Assembly (NCBI GenBank): GCA_021234155.1
Contig: JAJEKV010000059.1
Span: forward strand, 8,934,779 to 8,998,778
Reading direction: 5' to 3'
Length of the DNA: 64,000 nt
Source: Isoetes taiwanensis
Taxonomy: Eukaryota; Streptophyta; Lycopodiopsida; Isoetales; Isoetaceae
Under the pieces are notes generated by a model. The model was not told the DNA's origin and searched no databases. It saw only the letters and a list, made by a program, of their open reading frames with translations. Positions 58,019-64,000 of this stretch are shown one piece after another. Each line of letters starts with the position of its first letter. Position 1 is the stretch's first letter. The position numbers and the translations under genes were made by a program.

Positions 58019-58739
58019 ACAATTATATTATGGGTCCTATGGGGGTGAAAGTAGGTAGAGATTATTCCCTGCCGCCGATTTTTTTGAGGTGTCGCCACAA
58101 TAGCCGCTGGATTTGATGGGGGCATGCATGGGGCATGCATGGGGCATGCACCCCATCCTCGGGCCGTCCGACGGACACGTGAGAAATCGTGGCCCTTGAT
58201 TTTAAGGTTAAGGAAGGTGCAAGGAAGTTGCCGAAAACTTGATCTCTACGGCCCATCTCTCGAGATGGACCGGTCCGCATCTGCGACACTTCAATCAACC
58301 CCCAAGCGACCCCCTTTATTTGGGGCTTTGATGTGGGCCATAGATCTAGGGATTCAATTGGGGCATTTTATGTAGACCGGGCCCATCCTTGAAATTAGGG
58401 CATTTTCCTTTAACAAAAAAAAAAAAAAAAGGGCATTTTATATTTAATGTTTATTAAATATTGATGTTTATTGAATATTGATGTCTATGTCGGGCCGGAT
58501 GTTGCAAAAAAAATTAATGGTACTCTTTTGAACCATAGCGGGGAGGCTTCAAAAACTTCTGCCATTTTTTTCCCTTCTGGCGATGACAATGGCGGAGTCC
58601 ACGAACTGTTGAATCCAGTGAACAAACATGGGATGTTTGTGTCGCTACAACATCCCCAGCATGCCGGATTGCGGAAAGCGCTTTGCATGGCATATCTTTG
58701 GTTATAAAATTTTTGGAGTTTCATGGTTCCACTAAAGGA

Positions 58740-58870
58740 GGGCTGCATGGCATCGCTTCCTCCTATGACCCAGATCTCTTTTCCATGAATAACAGTTGCT
58801 GTATGGTAAGCACAGGGTGCAAATGGGGCATGGCGTTGTAGCTGCTTCCACTGTAGCTGCTTCCAATCGA
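58740..58870 (-). pseudogene. Kelch-repeat fragment
   Basis: Minus strand reads CAYHTATVIHGKEIWVIGGS, the core of one Kelch blade (His-Ser/Thr-Ala then x-V/I-x-G then IYVFGG in the family), preceded by WKQLQRHAPFAP. A Gly-Gly pair and the hydrophobic strand are kept. An 18-base repeat (TGTAGCTGCTTCCA) is seen at 58841-58866. The surrounding 216-codon frame shows no second blade. A captured exon in the opposite orientation to its neighbours. Confidence 0.65.
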
Positions 58871-58883
58871 TGCAGCTCCTAGC

Positions 58884-59225
58884 ACGAAAACAAATCCGGC
58901 AGTGGTGATGTTGAATGGGGCTTCCGGCGATGACCAGGATGCAGACGAGCCCCCTAGAAAAAGAAGATACCATTGCTATACTCCCAGACAGATCCAAGAG
59001 ATGGAAATGTGAGATTTCTGCCTTTCTTCTGTAAATATTCCTTCCTGCATCTGGGTTTAAGCTCTGTTTCAAGAATTTTTTATGGGTTGATCGGTGCATT
59101 TTTGGGTTTTCAGGGTTTGCAAGGAATGCCAACATGCGGATATAAACAGTGGCAGCAGCTTAGCAAGGATTTGGGCCTTCCGGGTTTGCCACTCAAGTTT
59201 TGGTTTCAAAAATCGAGGAACCTAG
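58884..59225 (+). pseudogene. HD-Zip class IV homeodomain fragment
   Basis: First part reads ENKSGSGDVE, then after a one-base shift GASGDDQDADEPPRKRRRYH and TPRQIQEMEM, with donor GTGAGA at 59009. After an intron (acceptor TTTTCAG, 59113) it continues KECQHAD and, after another shift, WQQLSKDLGL and KFWFQKSRN. This matches the acidic leader and homeodomain of plant HD-Zip IV (GL2/PDF2-type) regulators: RYHRHTxxQIQEME, KECPHPD, QLSKxLGL, KFWFQNRRT. The invariant Asn of helix 3 is Lys here. No leucine zipper or START domain follows. Inactive captured fragment. Confidence 0.9.
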
Positions 59226-59229
59226 ATGA

Positions 59230-60187
59230 AGGTCTTGATTAATGGCTTAAGTACCGGAATGCAACATTTTCCTTTTCTTTCCATGACATGAGTTTAACCC
59301 CAAGAGTTTCTTTGCCGCAAATCTGCTTAAACCAAGTAAAATCTTTGCTGGATTGAAGGACCTAATGCATTGTCGGACTGTAACCATCATATTCAGACAT
59401 GTTTTCTTAGACTGATTCTGTTTCCTGCATATTTTACAATCTCCAATGGATATTTTAACATGGTCGCTTTGGTTATTGAACTCTGTCATTTGAATGGTCA
59501 GCTGATTGCAGAGTAAAACCAGCTTTGTTGTTAAGGCAAGCAAAGGAAATATTTTTTGACCAGGCATCTAGCTTCGTAGAGTAGGGCCTCTGTTTTGTTT
59601 CGTTGCCCTGGTTCCAATGGCGTATGTTTCCTCTGGCCGATCTTCTGTCCTATATAGTTTTGCTCGCTTTGTGGATCGGGGCTGTAAGTTAGAAATGTGC
59701 TACTGCAGTGATCAGTTGTCTATTTTAGCATTCAGGATTTCATGGATATCGGGGCTTTTTCTGAAGCGTATATTGTTTGCCAACAGAAATTCGAGATTGC
59801 TGGCCTTGAAATTCGAGAGGACATCTTCATAATTGTAAGTAGGCTTGGTTTTGGTTTTCGTAAAAGTTTACTTCCAAACTAAGAGCAACGGACTCTATAA
59901 ATCTAGCTACTTGAAAGGATAGATCTAATTGCTTGATATTATCCAATCTTTGATTCGATGTGCTAGTTAAGGTATTTTAAGATGACTCATTAGGTCTCAA
60001 AGTGCAGTTATGGGAGCTAATGCAGCTGGATGCACCTCCAATGCTCGTATTACAGCTACTACATCGAATGGCTGGCATTTCATCTGTTTTGTCATTGTTG
60101 TAAGTAATAGAGCAATCTGATTGCATCTTTAATTTTTGTTATAGTTCCTTCTTATTAGGTCTAGTTGTGACTGTCCTCAATGTGCAG
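59230..60187. other. E9 spacer, no recognised gene
   Basis: AT-rich DNA between the HD-Zip and AP-1 mu pieces. Small frames (59617-59832 on +, 59247-59567 on -) match nothing I know. Confidence 0.5.
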
Positions 60188-60820
60188 TATGAGCTCCTTG
60201 ATGAAATGATGTATTTTGGCTATCTCCAGTATATGGAGGCAAAAATTCTTAGTGAATTTATAAAGACAGATGCTTATCGGATGGAGGTCAACAGATGTCC
60301 ACCAATGGCCGTTACTAATGCAGTCTGCTGGCGTAGCGAGGGGATTCGTTATAAAAAGAACGAGGTTTGTTATTTGATTCTTGCAAGTTGTAGTACTGCC
60401 TTTTACTTTACATCTGTCAATATTTTTGGATTTGAAAGTGTCAATATTCTCGTCAATAGCAGTGGTTAGCTTGTGCGCTCGGATTTTGTTGGTGCGTTGA
60501 AGATGCAGACTTATTTAAGGTGCATATATTAAATGTTATAAGTTGGTTGAAATATGTTGCCATTCAAACTGTTGTTTATCATGGTTAGTGGTATGCCAGA
60601 GTGCAAGCTGGGCCTTAATGACAGAGTACTATTAGAAGCTCAAGGGCGAGCTACAAAAGGAAAAGCAATTGATCTTGATGACATAAAGTTTCACCAGTAA
60701 GTAGCATTTTAAAACTTGATTGTACTATCTTACAACTTGATTATATACATCGTTCAAATATTCTAACGTGGGTTAACAGGTGTATCGTACAATATCTTTT
60801 ATTCCTCCTGACGGAGCCAT
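60188..60820 (+). pseudogene. AP1M: AP-1 complex mu subunit (mu-adaptin) exons, fragment
   Basis: Four exon pieces with introns. 60188-60364 reads YELLDEMMYFGYLQYMEAKI, then EFIKTDAYRMEV and PPMAVTNAV and WRSEGIRYKKNE. 60428-60519 reads ESVNILVNSSG, then a TAG in place of Gln, then LVRSDFVGALKMQTYL. 60588-60696 reads GMPECKLGLNDRVLLEAQGR. 60780-60820 holds RTISFIPPDG out of frame after a deletion. They follow the order of the plant AP-1 mu chain, which selects cargo in clathrin coats at the trans-Golgi. The stop and deletion make it a pseudogene. It covers only the linker and the start of the C-terminal domain. Confidence 0.92.
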
Positions 60821-61268
60821 AATCTGTGCCAAAGAGATGCGATATTGCATTTATTGAAAGTGGTTTCTTCTGCGCTCCTGCCATAGCCACATCCCAGTCA
60901 TGTTTGATGATGGGGTGACTTTGGTGTGCTCTCAAAGATGATATCGCTAGAGGAAAGGGCATGCAGTTGGGTCTATTGACCAGCATTGGCTATTTGTCCT
61001 AATCAGTTGGACTTCTTACAACTAATGCAGGATGTGCAGCATTCTTTTGTGCTTTTACGGTACATGCTCTCCCATGTATTTATTATCTTATATCTACATA
61101 TTTAGAATGCTTCTTTCTGCATTACGCATCCAACATGCATTTGCTAGCATGCTAGAGTGATTGAATATCAACAAGAATACGATAAATTTAAATGGAAATT
61201 AAAGGGAAATAACGATCTATGCTCTAGATATCTTAATGCTCTGGCCATCTTAACCTTGTCTGCTACAG

Positions 61269-62239
61269 GTTATAGTAGTTCCACTACTTAAGGATCTCGC
61301 ATTCCAAGGATCACATGGTTTTCAGCTATTGTAGCACTCATTGGCATCGGGCTTCTAGAATTTAGTAGACCCCCCGCTTTGGTAAAATATTGAAAACTCA
61401 CAACAATGAAGAGCAGATCATTGAACAGTTTTGCTGATGTATTTATCTTAATTTAAATTTGTGACAGATTGGTGACATCTGGAATCTTATTAGTGCTGTT
61501 TCCTTTGGTTTTCACATGCTACGTTCAGAGCATATTTCTCGAGCACTTCCTTCAGCCAGTATCTTACCTTTACTTAGTATTCAGGTCAGTAGTGGCAAGT
61601 GAATAACTAAAGGTTGGGAGGGGCAGTAAAATCTTCTTCTCTTGAACTAATCTATTCTAGCTACTACCTTGCAGCTTTTTGTTACGACATTGTGCTCTAC
61701 CATTTGGTCATTTTGCAGTCATATTAATCAAGTGTCTGCAATGGATGTGCTTGGATGGCAAGGCATATCATCATGGCAGCCAATATCATTTGTTCCCTGC
61801 ATATTAATGCTGTATACAGGCTGCTTTCAACAGCGTTCTGGTTATGGGTTGAGGTAGATCTATTTTTTAGAATTAAGTTTTAATGCACAAATCAACAATG
61901 AGCAATCCCTTGAATTGCAGTTTGTAGCTCTACGGAGCATGTCATCATCTGAAGCAGTTATAATCTACACCCTTGAACCTCTTTGGGGTGCTGGGTTTGC
62001 TTGGTTCTTTATTGCAGAGAAATGGGGTGCTTTGGAATGGATAGGAGCATTGTTTATTTTGGGTACATGTAAGTTGTATGTACATTATACCTCCGTATTG
62101 TTCATTTATTTTCGTTTCAGGTGGAAGCCTATCAATGCAGTTGTTTTCAGATGCTGAAGTGGAAAAGGCTGGTTCACCTTTGCCTATTTCTCTAAAACAA
62201 AAGGAAGGTTTTGAAAACCCAACACTAGAGATTCAGTAA
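61269..62239 (+). pseudogene. EamA/DMT-family transporter, 3' half, damaged
   Basis: Five exons with GT-AG introns: 61269-61381 (VIVVPLL, then PRITWFSAIVALIGIGLLEF), 61468-61584 (GDIWNLISAVSFGFHMLRSE), 61675-61853, 61921 to about 62061 (SEAVIIYTLEPLWGAGFAWF, EKWGALEWIGALFIL) and 62121-62239 (GSLSMQLFSDAEVEKAG to a stop). This is the second half of a plant drug/metabolite (10-TM) transporter of the EamA type; HMLRTEHISR and IYxLEPVWGAGFAW are familiar blocks of a plastid-predicted group. A deletion in the first exon shifts the frame, and one base is missing near 61830. The N-terminal half is absent, so it is not functional. Confidence 0.88.
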
Positions 62240-64000
62240 TACAATACTTGAAAGAAGGCTAAGCAATAATTCTAATGGTAGGCATGTTCTAAGTGACGGT
62301 GTTAAGCATATGGAAAAAGATATAATGAGCTAATTTCTTTCATTTTTATATATGGGGAAACAATCTAATAACCTTCCTTTGAGAAATTCATGTACTTCAG
62401 CTTCCATATTCCATCCACAAGCTAACATGGATGCAAGTTCCAAAATCACAGGGACATTTAAGATTTGACTGTTTTTAGTTGAGGCAAGTGGTGATAATCA
62501 CTGAATTGCTTATTTTGGGATTTGTATGCTTATCTCCTTCTGTGTAACAGGCAATGTTAAGGCAAGTGTAAAGTAGGTAGGGAGTGGAGGATGGCAGCGA
62601 ATTGTTGCAAGCATTTTGACTTGTTAGATGGTTTATCATTGTTTTGTGTGTGCTTCAATGTGTTTTATCTTGTTGGATTTAGTTGCCTCCTTATATATCA
62701 TAATGCAAAAATAGGTCTGTGGTGGTTGTCACCAAACACTTTACCGACTTAGAGACAGTGTGCATACTAAAATAGGCCTGACATGTGGTGGTAGATTGGA
62801 ATGTTCTCTCACTTTTGTCTTTAGACACCACTGCTCTCTTCTGCCCTGCGCTATCTTTGAAATGTGTTCAGGTACCATGTTGGCCAGGCTTTGTGGAGGT
62901 TCTCCATGAAGTGCTGGTCATTTGTGCTTGGTTCATCTTGCCTCTGTGTTGGCTTTTTGTATGCATTGGCTAGCTGGAGATACTTATAATTCTATCCTTA
63001 ATGTTGGAACTGGAATCACTGTGATTCCAACTCTGGATTTACCCAAAGACTGTGCGGTAAATGTTTTGATCCTGATCCTGATCTGCTCCTATATGGCATG
63101 CCATTTCGATTTGCATGGAATGGAGCAGAACCAAATCTGGGAGAGGATCAATAGATTAATAAGATACCGTAGGGGTCTATCTATGTTGGACTACAGCAAT
63201 GCAAAAGAGGGTAGAATAGTAGAGTTATTGGATTTACATAATGAGTTCAATGATTCGAAATGGTCAAGGAAACTAAGGCAATTTTGAATTCTTCCTTTTT
63301 AAATAGAACTCTATAGAAAAAGCTGCTAATTCAAGTTGACAAATGCACTTGTGCTGCCTATTGTAGGAAAGATTGAACTTGACTTGTCTAAATGGAACTC
63401 CATATGAAAATGTTTGCTATTAATTTTGACGTAATCAATCCGAGGATGAGTTAACCACGTGAATTTGCTTTTAACACTCCTTGATTATTTACTTAAAATT
63501 ATACACATTAGCAATGACTAATTATCCTTGTGTTCCCAAGTTTAAAAATTCTCTTTGGCAAGATCATCTCGTTTCATTTTGTTATTGGACGATATGAATA
63601 TTATGTGTGTTTGCATTGGCAAAGTCTAGTGATTTGTGAATGGATGTTGAAGATTGTCTTGATACTTTTCCAATACATCTAGGTGGTGCTAGTAACATGA
63701 AATTCAGAAGTTACAGTCTGCTTTATAAGACATGTGGTCTCAAATCAACTGATTAAGTTGTCTTAAGAGTTCATAATAGTTTCTATATTATTTTGGGAGG
63801 ACAAAAACATCTCAAATGAAATGCATGCTTCTTCCATTGAAGGATCCTAACTGTTTGGCTTAGACTTGAAAAAAATATAAAAGGAAAGACAAAAAAACCT
63901 CGACTTTAAGCTTGAAAAAAATAAAAGGAAAAACAAAAAAAAACCTCGACTTTAAGTTAAAAAGCTACCATGGGTGATAAGATCTGCACTTTTTGAATTT
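62240..64000. other. E9 distal part, no recognised gene
   Basis: A 121-codon frame at 62922-63287 (contains WERINRLIRYRRGLSMLDYS and LDLHNEFNDSKWSRKL) matches no family I know. The rest is intron-like or spacer DNA. Confidence 0.4.
63865..63955. repeat. 46-bp tandem repeat
   Basis: CTTGAAAAAAATATAAAAGG to ACCTCGACTTTAAG is repeated directly with small poly-A length changes. Confidence 0.9.

Larger units (their letters stand above)
58011..64000 (+). mobile_element. E9: Helitron-like element with pieces of four host genes, runs off the window
   Basis: Left end TATATATACAATTATATTAT, GGGTCCTATGGGGG and GACGG/CCGTCCG hairpins as in the family. Behind it are, in order, a Kelch piece (minus), an HD-Zip IV homeodomain piece, AP-1 mu adaptin exons and EamA transporter exons, the last three all on + and all with introns and lesions. 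The right end is not reached before 64000. Capture of several unrelated gene fragments in one element is typical of Helitrons. Confidence 0.65.

Noticed and set aside
58485-59135. 216-codon minus-strand frame as one Kelch protein
   Set aside because: Only about 45 residues look like a Kelch blade. The part over 58884-59135 is the antisense of the HD-Zip IV exon and intron, so the frame is a chance fusion.
1-64000. tRNA genes, telomere or centromere arrays
   Set aside because: I looked for tRNA-like cloverleaf ends, telomere repeats and monomeric satellites of 150-180 bases and saw none. Without a scan I cannot exclude a degenerate tRNA.

Overview
The window is nuclear DNA of a land plant. 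It is AT-rich and gene-poor. It carries spliced fragments of plant genes (HD-Zip IV homeodomain, glutamate-receptor-like protein, AP-1 mu adaptin, glyoxalase I, an EamA-type transporter, a Clp ATPase), a decayed Ty1/copia element and a Helitron-type Rep-helicase with an RPA-like gene beside it. I cannot place the species. I see no intact host gene: nearly everything is mobile DNA or gene pieces carried by it.

Layout. Positions 1-2902 are a decayed copia pol reading on +, cut by two related non-LTR retrotransposon tails. Positions 2903-7049 are a 4-kb segment flanked by a 110-bp direct repeat. From 7381 to the right edge the DNA is an almost unbroken chain of elements that meet in (TA)n tracts: E1 (7381-9150), E2 (9157-10686), partial E1' and E2' (10691-13302), E3 and its tandem copy E3' (13320-23107), E4 (23108-32840, minus), E5 (32874-37771, plus), E6 and partial E6' (37771-43650, minus), E2'' (43695-45285, minus), E7 (45291-55260, plus), E8 (55325-57930, minus) and E9 (58011 to past the edge, plus).

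E7 is the probable autonomous member. It encodes a Rep/Helicase (47318-51124) with an HUH motif, Tyr pair, Walker A and Walker B, a frameshifted N-terminal part upstream and an RPA-like OB-fold gene downstream. E4, E5, E8 and E9 share one or both of its ends: a left end TATATATACAATTATATAAG followed by C-rich DNA, and a right end GTACAAAAACTTG running into (TA)n. E4, E5 and E9 carry fragments of unrelated genes. E1, E2, E6 and E8 carry a long minisatellite in which AGATTC recurs about every 10-11 bases. My reading is a family of non-canonical Helitron-like elements that insert in TA microsatellites, capture gene pieces and pile up end to end.

E3/E3' (5.3 kb) and the 2.6-kb E1/E2 block are recent tandem duplications. 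Their copies are almost identical except for clustered changes at CAG/CTG sites, which suggests either cytosine-methylation-linked mutation or sequencing error. Copy E3 also keeps an unfilled version of the TA site at which the E4-E9 chain starts in E3'.
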